Shown piece by piece: positions 8,357 through 16,849 of a stretch of 64,000 nt of DNA. Positions within the stretch are counted from its first letter, which is position 1. Each line of letters opens with the position of its first letter. Under the pieces are notes generated by a model that saw only the letters and a list, made by a program, of their open reading frames with translations, was not told the DNA's origin and ran no database searches. This DNA comes from CBDUEF01 sp018063485. GTDB lineage: Bacteria > Pseudomonadota > Alphaproteobacteria > Rhodobacterales > Rhodobacteraceae. The stretch is from the NCBI GenBank assembly GCA_037045435.1, contig JBAOID010000039.1, positions 94,631 to 158,630 on the forward strand, in the 5' to 3' direction. The position numbers and the translations under genes were made by a program.

Positions 8357-9475
8357 ATGAAGGTTCGTATTCACAAGCTGTTTGAATATTTGCTGGAGAC
8401 AACGGCTGCCGAGCCGCCCGAGTGTATCCTGGGCTTTTCGCTGTCAACCCCGCCGAGGTTGCGGGCGTTTCTAAATGATCTGGACCCCGATTTGCCGCTG
8501 GATTGGAACGGGGCCAGCTTTCAGGGCCTGCCTGCCTTGCGCGCGCATGTCTTGGCGCAGGCGGGCCTGTCGTTGCCGCCTGAGTCGGTGCTGATCACGG
8601 CGGGCGCGGCAGAGGCGAATTACCTGGCGTTGCGGCAGATCTTGTCGGCGGGCGATCAGATCGTGACGGAAACTCCCGGTTGGCCGCAAGCGGCGGTGCT
8701 GGCGCGGGCGATTGGGGCCGATTTGCGGGTGGTGACGCGGCGGGAAAGAGATGGCTGGCGGCTGGATCTTGATGCCTTGCGTGCGGCGGTGACGGACAAG
8801 ACCAAGCTGATTTTCCTGTCGAACCCGAACAATCCCACGGGGCAACTGATGGGCGAGGCGGATTTGCGTGCCGTGGCGGATATCGCCGACCGTGTGGGGG
8901 CCTATCTGCTTGTTGATGAGGTTTACGCGGGGCTTGAATGGCAAGGGGCAAGGCCGCTCTCCATCGCGGGGATATACGCGCGCGGGATCACGACCGGGTC
9001 GGTGTCCAAGGCGCTCGGCTTGCAAGGGTTACGGACGGGGTGGATGATCAGCCAAGACGCGGGGCTGATCCGCGATGCGGTGATCTTGCGAGAAAATTCC
9101 TCTGAAATCATGAACATCATGGGCGAGCATATTGCCGAGATCGCCCTGCGGCCTGAACGTCTGGCCCCGGCGATCGCGGCCGCACGGGCCGAAGGGCGGG
9201 CGGGATTGGCGACGCTCACGGCTTTCATCGCGGCCGAGCCAAAGCTGTCTTGGGTGACGCCTCAGGCGGGGTTGATCGGACTCGCGCGGCTGCACGGGAT
9301 CGAGGCTGAACCCTTTGCCCGCCGCCTGCTTGCCGCGCCTTACCGCACATTCGTGCTGCCCGGCACCGCCTATGACGAGCCTGCACATATCCGTTTGGGC
9401 GTTGGCGGCGGAGCGGCGGTGAACCTTGACGAGGGGCTTTCGCGCTTGAGCCGCGCCCTGGCTGAATGGGTTTAG
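8357..9475 (+). CDS. PLP-dependent aminotransferase, class I/II
   Basis: This is a 372-residue fold-type I aminotransferase. It shows the cofactor-contact motif SNPNNPTGQL, the Asp that binds the pyridine nitrogen in YLLVDEVYAGLEW, the Schiff-base lysine in GSVSKALGLQGLRTGW, and the terminal Arg region in HIRLGVGGG. The specific amino acid is not evident. Related short class I enzymes act as aspartate/aromatic-type transaminases, but this one has an unusual N-terminus (IHKLFEYLLETTAAEPP). It begins three bases after the SDR gene and is likely translated from the same message. Confidence 0.86.
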   Translation: MKVRIHKLFEYLLETTAAEPPECILGFSLSTPPRLRAFLNDLDPDLPLDWNGASFQGLPALRAHVLAQAGLSLPPESVLITAGAAEANYLALRQILSAGDQIVTETPGWPQAAVLARAIGADLRVVTRRERDGWRLDLDALRAAVTDKTKLIFLSNPNNPTGQLMGEADLRAVADIADRVGAYLLVDEVYAGLEWQGARPLSIAGIYARGITTGSVSKALGLQGLRTGWMISQDAGLIRDAVILRENSSEIMNIMGEHIAEIALRPERLAPAIAAARAEGRAGLATLTAFIAAEPKLSWVTPQAGLIGLARLHGIEAEPFARRLLAAPYRTFVLPGTAYDEPAHIRLGVGGGAAVNLDEGLSRLSRALAEWV

Positions 9476-9565
9476 GTCGGGAGTTGTGGCGCTTCTGTCG
9501 CGGATAGCTGTGACATCACGCGGCTTTCCGGCAAAGGTGGCGCGAACATTCAACAGGAGCCGCAT

Positions 9566-9919
9566 ATGCAAACCGTGATCAAATTGACTTCGACCGATGG
9601 AATCGAGCCATCAACCGCCGATCTGGACGGCTGGGTTGTCACCGAAGGCACCCCAAACATGAAAACCTGGGGCCTGCATACCTCGGCTGCGGGAGATATG
9701 GTGTCGGGCATTTGGGAATGCACCAAGGGCAGCTACCATGCGACCTATACCGCCTATGAATATGTGGTGCTGATCAAGGGACGAATCACCATCACCCCGG
9801 ACGGTGGCACCCCGGTAACAGTTCAGGCGGGTGATGCCTTTGTGGTAGAGCCAACTTTCAAAGGCATATGGAAGATCGAAGAAGATGTGCGCAAGCACTT
9901 CGATTTCAAAATCAAGTAA
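9566..9919 (+). CDS. Cupin-domain protein (ureidoglycine aminohydrolase-like fold)
   Basis: This 117-residue single-domain beta-barrel protein is preceded by CAGGAG six bases before the ATG. The stretch SGIWECTKGSYHATYTAYEY followed by VVLIKGRITITPDGG and GDAFVVEP is the pattern of the Cupin_3 (DUF861) family. That family includes the C-terminal part of ureidoglycine aminohydrolase and many proteins of unknown role. Only one histidine is clear in the usual metal-binding region (GSYHATY), so the metal site may be atypical. It follows the aminotransferase by about 90 bases and may be transcribed independently. Confidence 0.78.
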   Translation: MQTVIKLTSTDGIEPSTADLDGWVVTEGTPNMKTWGLHTSAAGDMVSGIWECTKGSYHATYTAYEYVVLIKGRITITPDGGTPVTVQAGDAFVVEPTFKGIWKIEEDVRKHFDFKIK

Positions 9920-10043
9920 CCATCTAAGCCGCTGATATGAATTGCGTTATCTTATATCAGCCGGGTGATTTTGCTTAGCAGGCAGCCAAGGACCATTTGT
10001 TGGTGACATCCCCCGAACATCGGGGCCAATGAAAGGAAACGAC

Positions 10044-10535
10044 ATGCTGCCTGCTGTCAAAACCAATGTGAAACGCATGACCCTTGCTGCTCTGGCTTCG
10101 CTGTCGATTGCCGCCTTGCCTGCGGCCCCGGCGCTGGCCTGGGGGCCGAACGAACAGAATTTCCTGAAAGGCGTGGTGGCGACGATTGCGGTTCAGGCGC
10201 TGATCCGTGAGGCCAAGAAGCACCCGCGCCAGCCGGTGTATCAGCAACCAGCCTACCAGCCGGTCTATGCTGATCCGGTCTATCAACCTGCGCCGGTTCA
10301 CAACTCGATCTATCGCACCCCGGCGTCGCGGGCGTTTCAAAGCTATTCCGCGCAAGAGCGCAAGCTGATCCAGCGCCGCCTGTCGGCCTATGGCTATTAT
10401 CGCGGCGGGATTGATGGCTCGTTTGGCCCCGGCACCTATTCTGCCATTGTGGCATATGCCGATGATGAGGGGATGCGGGATCGGCTGGCTTCGAACGCGG
10501 GGGCTTTTGGCGTGTTGGATTCGTTGATCTATTGA
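10044..10535 (+). CDS. Secreted peptidoglycan-binding-domain protein
   Basis: This is a 163-residue protein with a signal peptide (positively charged start, then LAALASLSIAALPAAPALA, with probable cleavage after ALA). A proline/tyrosine-rich linker with short repeats follows (YQQPAYQPVYADPVYQPAP). The C-terminal domain has the peptidoglycan-binding_1 pattern (LIQRRLSAYGYYRGGIDGSFGPGT). It probably sits in the periplasm and binds murein; no catalytic domain is present. ATG 10,044 is chosen over an in-frame ATG at 10,029 because AAAGGA lies at the right distance before it. It may be transcribed alone. Confidence 0.85.
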   Translation: MLPAVKTNVKRMTLAALASLSIAALPAAPALAWGPNEQNFLKGVVATIAVQALIREAKKHPRQPVYQQPAYQPVYADPVYQPAPVHNSIYRTPASRAFQSYSAQERKLIQRRLSAYGYYRGGIDGSFGPGTYSAIVAYADDEGMRDRLASNAGAFGVLDSLIY

Positions 10536-10663
10536 TCGCGAAGGTCGGCGACGGCCAGCCCTCTTCTGTCCCGGATCAAGACAGGCCGCACCCCGCAAAG
10601 GTGTGGCCATTTTTTTTGCAATGCCACCAAGGATTGCGCAACCGGATGCGTTGAAGGAATGTC

Positions 10664-11338
10664 ATGCTGATGGATACGCCCGATGAAACCTTGGCTATGG
10701 CCGCCGCTGGCGGCGACCGCGCCGCCTTTGCGGTGCTGATATCAAGGCATTACGACCGAATTCACGGGCTGGCCTATCGCATGAGCGGCAACCGTGCCGA
10801 TGCCGAGGATCTGGCGCAGGATATTTGTGCGGCGCTGCCTGCCAAGCTGCGCGGCTGGCAGGCGCAGGCGCGGTTTACCACCTGGCTTTACCGCGTGGTG
10901 ATGAATGCCACCCATGACTGGCGCCGCCGTCAGGCCACGCGCACCAAGGCGAGCGCAGGCTGGGGCGACTGGGAGTTGGCGCGGCAGGATGAGATCGTGG
11001 TGCAGGCCGAGGCATTGGATTGGCTTTGCCTTGCGATGCAGCGGTTGACGCCCGAATTGCGTGACACCGTGGCGCTGGTTCTGGGCGAAGAGATGACGCA
11101 AGCCGAGGCCAGCAACAAGAGCAAGATTCTGGCGGGCGGCGCGGTCGATGACGACGCCCGTTTCGCCGCAGCCATCGCAGGTTTTGGCCAATTGCTGACG
11201 GGTGGCAAATATCTGGGCGATTGGGGTTGGGATCAGGCGATTGAACTGGCCCTTGCCGCGCGCGGCTCGGATGATTTCGGCTATCGGATCGAGGCGGTCA
11301 ACCTGATGCGAACAGCTGCCGCCCTGTCGGCAAAATAG
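10664..11338 (+). CDS. ECF-type sigma factor fused in frame to the C-terminus of a YfbK-like VWA protein (probable deletion or misassembly)
   Basis: Residues 1 to about 149 are an RNA polymerase sigma factor. Region 2 contains RIHGLAYRMSGNRADAEDLA and TTWLYRVVMNATHDWRRR, and region 4 begins with LTPELRDTVALVLGEEMTQAEA. At about 11,108-11,116, in the middle of region 4 and before its DNA-recognition helix, the sequence changes. It continues with about 75 residues that match the end of the von Willebrand factor/YfbK family (FAAAIAGFGQLLTGG, then YLGDWGWDQAIELAL and ARGSDDFGYRIEAV). No VWA domain is present. Sigma and YfbK genes are neighbours in many Rhodobacterales, so a deletion joining two neighbours is the simplest reading. 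The start has GAAGGA before it. As written, the protein should not work as a sigma factor. Confidence 0.75.
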   Translation: MLMDTPDETLAMAAAGGDRAAFAVLISRHYDRIHGLAYRMSGNRADAEDLAQDICAALPAKLRGWQAQARFTTWLYRVVMNATHDWRRRQATRTKASAGWGDWELARQDEIVVQAEALDWLCLAMQRLTPELRDTVALVLGEEMTQAEASNKSKILAGGAVDDDARFAAAIAGFGQLLTGGKYLGDWGWDQAIELALAARGSDDFGYRIEAVNLMRTAAALSAK

Positions 11339-11420
11339 CAACCCAAAGGCCCCGGTTTCCCACCCGGCCCTTGCTGCAATTCGGGTTGGGGGAACCTGCG
11401 CGAACTGCTCTTGAGAAGAG

Positions 11421-11454
11421 CAGAAAGGCCCCGGCGAAAACCAGGGCCTTTCTG
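11421..11454 (-). terminator. Terminator after hsp20
   Basis: An 11-bp stem (11,421-11,431 with 11,444-11,454) closes a 12-nt loop. On the minus strand it is followed by a T-containing stretch, and it begins 12 bases after the hsp20 stop codon. It could also end transcription from the sigma/YfbK side. Confidence 0.7.
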
Positions 11455-11466
11455 GATTTGGTTGGC

Positions 11467-11928
11467 TTAAACCGCAGCCTGCTCCAAAGCGCGCGGGGCG
11501 TCAGCCTTCAGCGCGATCTCGATCCGGCGGGGTTTCAGCGCCTCGGGCATTTCCCGCACAAGGTCGATGTGCAACATACCCAGCTCATGCTCGGCACCGG
11601 TCACGCGAACATGATCGGCCAAGGCAAAGCGGCGCTCAAAGGCGCGGGTGGCGATGCCACGGTGAAGATAGGTCTTGCCCTCGGCCTCGGGGGCCTTGCG
11701 GGCGGCAACCAAAACCGCGCCTTCCTTTACCTCAACCGAAAGCTCATCGGGGGTAAAACCAGCAACCGCAATCGAAATGCGGTAGGAGTTTTCGTCTATT
11801 TTCTCGATGTTATAGGGCGGATAGGTGGGTTGAGCCACGTCAGTGGTCAGCGCGCGGTCCATAAGATCGGCGATGCGGTCAAAGCCGACGGTGGCGCGGT
11901 ATAGCGGAGCAAAATCAAGATTACGCAT
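11467..11928 (-). CDS. Small heat-shock protein Hsp20 (alpha-crystallin family)
   Basis: This 153-residue ATP-independent holdase chaperone binds unfolding proteins. The alpha-crystallin domain spans about residues 35-130: PPYNIEKIDENSYRISIAVAGF, GAVLVAARK, YLHRGIATRAFERRFALADHV, and a final IEIALKA motif of the IxI/V type. The N-terminus (MRNLDFAPLYRATVGFDR) is the one typical of IbpA-like proteins of Rhodobacterales. ATG 11,928 is preferred because AGGATGACC precedes it; an ORF extends further upstream without a plausible start. I did not find a convincing heat-shock promoter by eye. Confidence 0.92.
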   Translation of the reverse strand: MRNLDFAPLYRATVGFDRIADLMDRALTTDVAQPTYPPYNIEKIDENSYRISIAVAGFTPDELSVEVKEGAVLVAARKAPEAEGKTYLHRGIATRAFERRFALADHVRVTGAEHELGMLHIDLVREMPEALKPRRIEIALKADAPRALEQAAV

Positions 11929-12067
11929 GGTCATCCTCATAAAAGCGATGGGCTCTTGCGAGCGCGTGATAACCCTCCCTTGGCGGGACGGGCCAGAAGA
12001 GCAAAGGCCCGTCATGGCGCCTTTGCCTCATCAATATGGGAATGTTACCTTGTGCTTCAAGAGGCGG

Positions 12068-12886
12068 TCAGGGCGTGGCAGGTGGCGCCTTTACAAACTT
12101 TGCCCCACTCGCGGTTCCGCCCGACAACAGGCGAACCTTTTGGCCAATTCCAGGTGCGCTTTCGTTCATCGCCATCATCAAGGTTGCCAGTGGAGCGGTA
12201 ACCGAGGTGCCCAGCGCCACGCGCTTGCCCTGAACGTCGGCCTTGGCCGACACGATCGAGACAATCTTTTCCATCCCGTCACGCAAGGCAAAAATCGGTG
12301 CGCCCGAGGATCCGAAATCAACATCGCAATTCATCACCACAACCGAGGGTTGGCGTTCCAGCACATGACACGAGCGCTGGAGCGACGGCGCTTCGGCGCG
12401 ATCCTGGGCATAGGAGACCACGCTAACCTGATCTCCGGCTGCAGGGCCGGTGTCGGTGGCAAAGGGTTTGATCGAGGGCAGCCGGATCGGCTGATCCAGC
12501 CGTAGCAATGCGAGATCAAAGGCTACGCGATCAAGGTTGTCAGCGCCCGAATAGACATAATCAGGATGGGGCAAAGCCACTTTGACATGGCGATAAGCCT
12601 CGGCCCGGCCGCTGCGCCATCCCGCCAGAAACTCGATGCTTGCGACATCGACGCTTGCGCCGGTATCCTTGTCAAACAGGCAATGTGCGGCGGTCAGAAC
12701 CAGATCAGGTGCAATCAAGGTGGCAGTGCAAAACCCGCGTGTGCCCAGATTCAGCCGCCCCACAGCCTGCCAACCGCGCATATCATCGCCATTTTGCATC
12801 GGCTCCAGTCTGGTATCTTTGGTTTGCGCCAGAACGGGGGTCGCCAAAGGCAACAGGAGCGTGAGCAAAAACAGGAATTGGCGCAT
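12068..12886 (-). CDS. Secreted trypsin-like serine protease
   Basis: This is a 272-residue protein with a signal peptide (FLFLLTLLLPLATPVLA, cleavage after VLA). The trypsin fold carries all three catalytic residues: His in LTAAHC, Asp in AFDLALLRL and Ser in DFGSSGAPIF. The CTATLIAPDLVLTAAHC context and further cysteines (SCHVLE, VVMNCDV) suggest disulfides, so it should act in the periplasm or outside. It lies 46 bases upstream of the end of glcF and on the same strand, but a functional link is not obvious. The gene is complete and the frame intact. Confidence 0.88.
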   Translation of the reverse strand: MRQFLFLLTLLLPLATPVLAQTKDTRLEPMQNGDDMRGWQAVGRLNLGTRGFCTATLIAPDLVLTAAHCLFDKDTGASVDVASIEFLAGWRSGRAEAYRHVKVALPHPDYVYSGADNLDRVAFDLALLRLDQPIRLPSIKPFATDTGPAAGDQVSVVSYAQDRAEAPSLQRSCHVLERQPSVVVMNCDVDFGSSGAPIFALRDGMEKIVSIVSAKADVQGKRVALGTSVTAPLATLMMAMNESAPGIGQKVRLLSGGTASGAKFVKAPPATP

Positions 12887-12932
12887 GTGGTCTCCGGGGT
12901 TTGCGCAGAATTACCCCGGCAATCGGGCGAAT

Positions 12933-14225
12933 CTATGACGGCTGGAAACCCGCCTCCGCCAAGGCGCGGGGGCGCGGCCCGCCTGTGGCCCAATCCAGCA
13001 ATTCCACCGTATGCACCACCGGAACCCCGGTGCCAGAGCCGATCTGCATCATGCAGCCGATATTTCCCGCAGCGATGATATCGGGCGTCTTGGCCTCCAG
13101 AGTTTGCACCTTGAGGGCCTTCAATTGCCGGCTGATCTCGGGCTGCATAAGATTGTAGGTGCCAGCCGACCCGCAACACAGGTGGCTGCTGGCTGGCTCG
13201 ACTACAATAAAGCCCGCGCGCTTCAGAAGGTCTTTCGGAGCAGACTTGATCTGTTGACCGTGTTGCAGCGAACAGGCAGCGTGATAGGCCACCCGCAGCC
13301 GCTTTGGTGCGCCTTCGGGCAGGCCGAGTTTCATAAGGATCTCGGAGATATCCATGGCTTTGGTGGAAACTTGAGCGGCCTCTGCCTCCAAAGCATCGCC
13401 TTTGAACATATGGCCGTAATCCTTCACCGTAGTGCCGCAACCCGAGGTATTGATCACCACTGCATCCACTTTCTCCGCTGACCAGGCGCGGATATTGGCG
13501 GCGGCAGCGGTATGACTCAGGTCGGTCTTGCCCATATGATGCGCAAGCGCCCCGCAACAGCCAGAACCCTTGGCCACCACCACTTCGCAGCCCAAACGGC
13601 GCAGGATGCGGATAGTGGCATCGTTGATATCGGTATTCAGCGCCTTTTGCGCGCAGCCCGTCATCAGCGCAACCCGCATCCGCTGGGGCGCAAGCGGGGC
13701 GAACACCTGCGGATCGTCGTTGCGGCTAATGGGAGGAATGATTTTCGGGGCCATCTCCAGCATGGCGCGCAGGCGCGGATCGGGAATCAAGCTCTTGAAG
13801 GGGCGGGCGAGTTTCGCAGCCAGAAGCGCCAAACGAAACCGTATGGGATGGGGCAGAACCCAAGCCAGAATCGCGCGCAAACTTCGGTCCACAAAGGGGC
13901 GTTTGTAGGTTTTCTCGATATAGTCGCGCGCCTGATCAATCAGATGCATGTAGTCCACGCCCGAAGGGCAGGTGGTCATGCAGGCAAGGCACGACAGGCA
14001 GCGGTCAATATGCTTTACCGTGCGTTCGTCGGCGGGACGTCCGGTTTCCAGCATTTCCTTGATCAGGTAAATCCGCCCGCGCGGGCTGTCCAACTCGTCA
14101 CCCAGCAACTGATAGGTGGGGCAGGTGGCCGTGCAAAAGCCACAATGCACGCAAGAACGCAAGATGCCATCAGCTTCGGCCAAGGCCGGGTCGCGCAATT
14201 GTTCGGGGGTGAAATTGGTTTGCAT
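12933..14225 (-). CDS. glcF: Glycolate oxidase iron-sulfur subunit GlcF
   Basis: This 430-residue subunit passes electrons from the flavin subunits GlcD and GlcE towards the quinone pool during oxidation of glycolate to glyoxylate. Two [4Fe-4S] ferredoxin motifs are near the N-terminus, CVHCGFCTATCPTY and CLSCLACMTTCPSG. Two CCG-type domains follow, seen as GSGCCGALAHHMG and HLCCGSAGTYNLMQP, probably holding a further cluster. The start codon overlaps the stop of glcE by one base (TGATG), which indicates translational coupling. The frame is intact. Confidence 0.95.
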   Translation of the reverse strand: MQTNFTPEQLRDPALAEADGILRSCVHCGFCTATCPTYQLLGDELDSPRGRIYLIKEMLETGRPADERTVKHIDRCLSCLACMTTCPSGVDYMHLIDQARDYIEKTYKRPFVDRSLRAILAWVLPHPIRFRLALLAAKLARPFKSLIPDPRLRAMLEMAPKIIPPISRNDDPQVFAPLAPQRMRVALMTGCAQKALNTDINDATIRILRRLGCEVVVAKGSGCCGALAHHMGKTDLSHTAAAANIRAWSAEKVDAVVINTSGCGTTVKDYGHMFKGDALEAEAAQVSTKAMDISEILMKLGLPEGAPKRLRVAYHAACSLQHGQQIKSAPKDLLKRAGFIVVEPASSHLCCGSAGTYNLMQPEISRQLKALKVQTLEAKTPDIIAAGNIGCMMQIGSGTGVPVVHTVELLDWATGGPRPRALAEAGFQPS

Positions 14226-15301
14226 CAGCCCATCATCCCCTGATTGAATACGCCGCGTGGGTCGAATTCATGGCGCAAGGCGCGGCAGAGTGTGGCGATT
14301 TCGGGGGCCTCGGGCGCAAAGGCCGCAAAGCCTGCGCCCCTGATCAATGTCGCATGACCGTTGATGCCCACCAGTGCCGCGCGCACGTCCTGCCCATCGG
14401 GCATCAGCGCCCAAACCAATCCACCGCCCCAATCCATCAGCGTTTCACCATCCAAAGCCTGCACCACGCGCGGGCCGTCGGATGGTTTCACCGAAATCCG
14501 CCAGATCGCTCCCGGCTTGCCCACAAAGGCCCGCAAGTCACGCAGATCAGCCCAAAGCGCAGCGCTTTTCGCACCCTCGACCAGCCGCCAGTCACCACCC
14601 AGCAGTTTGCGCAAGGCAGCGGCGCGATAGGCCACCGATCCCGCCATCCCCTCCAGCCGGATCATCGCCGCCCGGTCAGCAAAACCCGCGCCCGAAGGGT
14701 CATAGGGCGAGCCGAGCGCTTGCGCCAGCGCCACAACCGCCGCCTGAATGCCCATCCCTTCGCCCAGCAGAGTGGCCTCGGCCTCTGGGATCGCCTGCAC
14801 TTTGAAACTCACTTCGGTGATCACGCCGAGTGTGCCATGGCTGCCCGCAATCAGCTTGGTCAGATCATAGCCGGTAACATTCTTCATCACCCGTCCACCG
14901 TTCTTGATCACCTCGCCGTGCCCCGACACAAAGCGCACACCCAAAAGTGCGTCTCGGCAAGCTCCAACCTGCACCCGGCGCGGCCCCGAAGCATTGGCCG
15001 CGACCACGCCGCCGATGGTTGATGCCCCGTCGCGCCCTAGAACCGCGCCCATATGCGGCACCTCAAAGGCCAGCCGTTGGCCCTCGGCCGCCAAAGCCAT
15101 CCCGATCTCGTCCAAGGGCGTTCCCGCCCATGCCACCAAGGTCAACGCACCCGGCTCGTAAAGCGTGACCCCCGAGAGACCGCTGGTCTCGACAACTGCG
15201 CCCTGCGCCGCACCAATGGCGCGGGTGCCACCACCGCGCAGCACAAATGGGCCTGGGCCGCGCACCACATCGGCCATTTCGCTTTCCGTTGCCGGCCGCA
15301 T
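14225..15301 (-). CDS. glcE: Glycolate oxidase FAD-binding subunit GlcE
   Basis: This is a subunit of about 358 residues with an FAD-binding type 4 domain, shown by VRGPGPFVLRGGGTRAIG, STIGGVVAANASGPRRV, and NGGRVMKNVTGYDLTKLI followed by GSHGTLGVITEVSFKV. It is shorter than GlcD, as usual for GlcE. ATG 15,301 follows AAAGGGAAA. An alternative in-frame ATG at 15,316 overlaps the glcD stop codon (ATGA), and which one is used is open. The upstream start and the glcD stop both lie inside an extragenic-type element at 15,311-15,334. It is coupled to glcF downstream. Confidence 0.93.
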   Translation of the reverse strand: MRPATESEMADVVRGPGPFVLRGGGTRAIGAAQGAVVETSGLSGVTLYEPGALTLVAWAGTPLDEIGMALAAEGQRLAFEVPHMGAVLGRDGASTIGGVVAANASGPRRVQVGACRDALLGVRFVSGHGEVIKNGGRVMKNVTGYDLTKLIAGSHGTLGVITEVSFKVQAIPEAEATLLGEGMGIQAAVVALAQALGSPYDPSGAGFADRAAMIRLEGMAGSVAYRAAALRKLLGGDWRLVEGAKSAALWADLRDLRAFVGKPGAIWRISVKPSDGPRVVQALDGETLMDWGGGLVWALMPDGQDVRAALVGINGHATLIRGAGFAAFAPEAPEIATLCRALRHEFDPRGVFNQGMMG

Positions 15302-15310
15302 CACTTTCCC

Positions 15311-15334
15311 TTTCATCTGTCCGATAAATATCCC
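15311..15334 (-). repeat. Rhodobacterales-type extragenic element, copy 2, at the glcD-glcE junction
   Basis: Read on the minus strand, the core is GGGATATTTATCGGACAGAT plus GAAA. It is preceded by a GC-rich segment containing the pair GGGGGTTTCACACCCCC. It matches copy 1 at 5,131-5,153 in GGRATATTT and ACAGATGAAA. The glcD stop codon and one possible glcE start codon lie within it, so the last residues of GlcD (GYLSDR) are encoded by the element. Confidence 0.6.
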
Positions 15335-16800
15335 ACGGGGGCGCGGGGGTGTGAAACCCCCGCCTTTTGCCCAGCCCGCCGCGCGGCGCTGAAATCCAAG
15401 GGAAACACTTTGGCCGGGTTCAATAGCCAGGCCGGATCGAATACATCCTTGACCCACATCTGCGCCTCCATATCTTCGGCGGCGAATTGCACCACCATCA
15501 GATCGCGCTTTTCGATCCCCACGCCATGCTCGCCAGTCAGACAGCCGCCGACCTCGACGCAAAGCGTCAGAATCTCTGCCCCGAAGGCCTCGCACAACTC
15601 CAGATCGCCGGGCTTGTTGGCATCATAAAGGATCAGCGGGTGCATGTTGCCATCGCCCGCGTGAAACACATTACCCACATCCAGCCCATATTCCTTGGAC
15701 ATCTCGTTGATCCGACGCAGCACGAAGGAAAGCGCCGACACGGGGATCGTGCCATCCAAGCACATGTAATCATTGATCTGCCCCATCGCGCCAAAGGCGG
15801 ATTTGCGCCCCAGCCAGATGCGCTTGGCCTGATCCTCATCCGCCGCTTCGCGCAATTCCACCGGGTTGTGGCGCAACGCGATTTCCTTGATCCGCGCCAG
15901 TTGTTCGTCAATCTCGGCGGGACTGCCTTCGACCTCGATGATCAACAGTGCCTCGCAATCGGGATAGCCCGCTTTGGCGAAGGCCTCGGTGGCGCGGATG
16001 CAGGGGCGGTCCATGAATTCGATGGCCACCGGCAAGATACCGGCCTTGATGATGTCGGACACGCAGGCGCCCGCCACCTCGTTGCTGTCATACCCCACCA
16101 GCACGGGCCGCGCCCCTTCGGGTTTGGGCAGGATGCGCAGGATGGCCTCGGTCACCACGCCCAACTGGCCCTCGGATCCGCAGATCACGCCCAGCAAATC
16201 CAGTCCCGCCGCATCGAGATACGGCCCGCCGATTTCCAGAACCGTGCCATCCATCTGCACCAGCGTGACGCCCAGGAGGTTGTTCGTTGTCACCCCATAT
16301 TTCAGGCAATGCGCGCCGCCCGAATTCATCGCCACATTGCCCGCAATGGCGCAGGCGAGTTGGCTGGAGGGATCAGGCGCATAGAACCAGCCATCGGCCT
16401 CAACCGCACCGGTGACACTCAGATTGGTTCGGCCCGATTGCACGCGGATAAAGCGGTTGTCGTAATCGGTTTCCAGCACTGCGTTCATCCGCGCCACGCC
16501 CAGGATCACGCAATCTGCCGTTGGCAGCGCACCGCCGGCAAGGCTGGTGCCGGAGCCACGCGGCACCACGGGAACGCCAAGCTCGTGGCACAGCCGCAGC
16601 ACTGCCGAAACCTCGGCTGTCGAACGCGGCAGTACTGCCGCCAGCGGGGGGCAGCGATAGGCGGTCAGGGCATCACATTCATAGGCGCGGGTTTCATTGG
16701 GATCGGAAATCACCGCATCCACCGGCAAGATTTGACGCAAGCGCGCGACGATCGTGGCGCGGTTTGCCAGAATTGCCGCATCGGGCTGTGGCATTTGCAT
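15313..16800 (-). CDS. glcD: Glycolate oxidase FAD-linked catalytic subunit GlcD
   Basis: This 495-residue flavoprotein oxidises glycolate (or D-lactate) to the 2-oxo acid. The FAD-binding type 4 domain is shown by VVPRGSGTSLAGGALPT, then APDPSSQLACAIAGNVAMNSGG and GSEGQLGVVTEAIL. The C-terminal FAD-oxidase domain contains NVFHAGDGNMHPLILYD and GCLTGEHGVGIEKRDLM, with the conserved histidines. The ATG at 16,800 has AGGAG about nine bases before it; upstream in-frame codons lack this. Together with glcE and glcF it forms a complete membrane-associated glycolate dehydrogenase. A palindromic site lies about 27 bases upstream. The C-terminal tail after FSAARRAGQK is encoded partly by a repeat element. 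Confidence 0.95.
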   Translation of the reverse strand: MQMPQPDAAILANRATIVARLRQILPVDAVISDPNETRAYECDALTAYRCPPLAAVLPRSTAEVSAVLRLCHELGVPVVPRGSGTSLAGGALPTADCVILGVARMNAVLETDYDNRFIRVQSGRTNLSVTGAVEADGWFYAPDPSSQLACAIAGNVAMNSGGAHCLKYGVTTNNLLGVTLVQMDGTVLEIGGPYLDAAGLDLLGVICGSEGQLGVVTEAILRILPKPEGARPVLVGYDSNEVAGACVSDIIKAGILPVAIEFMDRPCIRATEAFAKAGYPDCEALLIIEVEGSPAEIDEQLARIKEIALRHNPVELREAADEDQAKRIWLGRKSAFGAMGQINDYMCLDGTIPVSALSFVLRRINEMSKEYGLDVGNVFHAGDGNMHPLILYDANKPGDLELCEAFGAEILTLCVEVGGCLTGEHGVGIEKRDLMVVQFAAEDMEAQMWVKDVFDPAWLLNPAKVFPLDFSAARRAGQKAGVSHPRAPVGYLSDR

Positions 16801-16826
16801 CGAGGCGCTCCTGATGAATCCCGAAT

Positions 16827-16849
16827 ATTGGTAATATATGATAACCAAT
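16827..16849. promoter_or_regulatory. Dyad ATTGGT-N11-ACCAAT upstream of glcD
   Basis: Two 6-bp inverted arms, ATTGGT (16,827-16,832) and ACCAAT (16,844-16,849), flank an AT-rich spacer 27 bases before the glcD start. The half-sites resemble those of FadR/PdhR/GlcC-type GntR regulators, although the spacing is longer than their usual three bases. No regulator gene is adjacent. It is a plausible operator or promoter region for glcDEF. Confidence 0.45.

Noticed and set aside
10664..11338. A new type of VWA-sigma regulatory protein
   Set aside because: No VWA domain is present and region 4 is cut before its recognition helix; a deletion or assembly join of two neighbouring genes is simpler.
12566..13078. 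Long plus-strand open frames opposite the protease and glcDEF genes
   Set aside because: They are composition-driven shadows; the minus-strand genes have full motifs and ribosome-binding sites.
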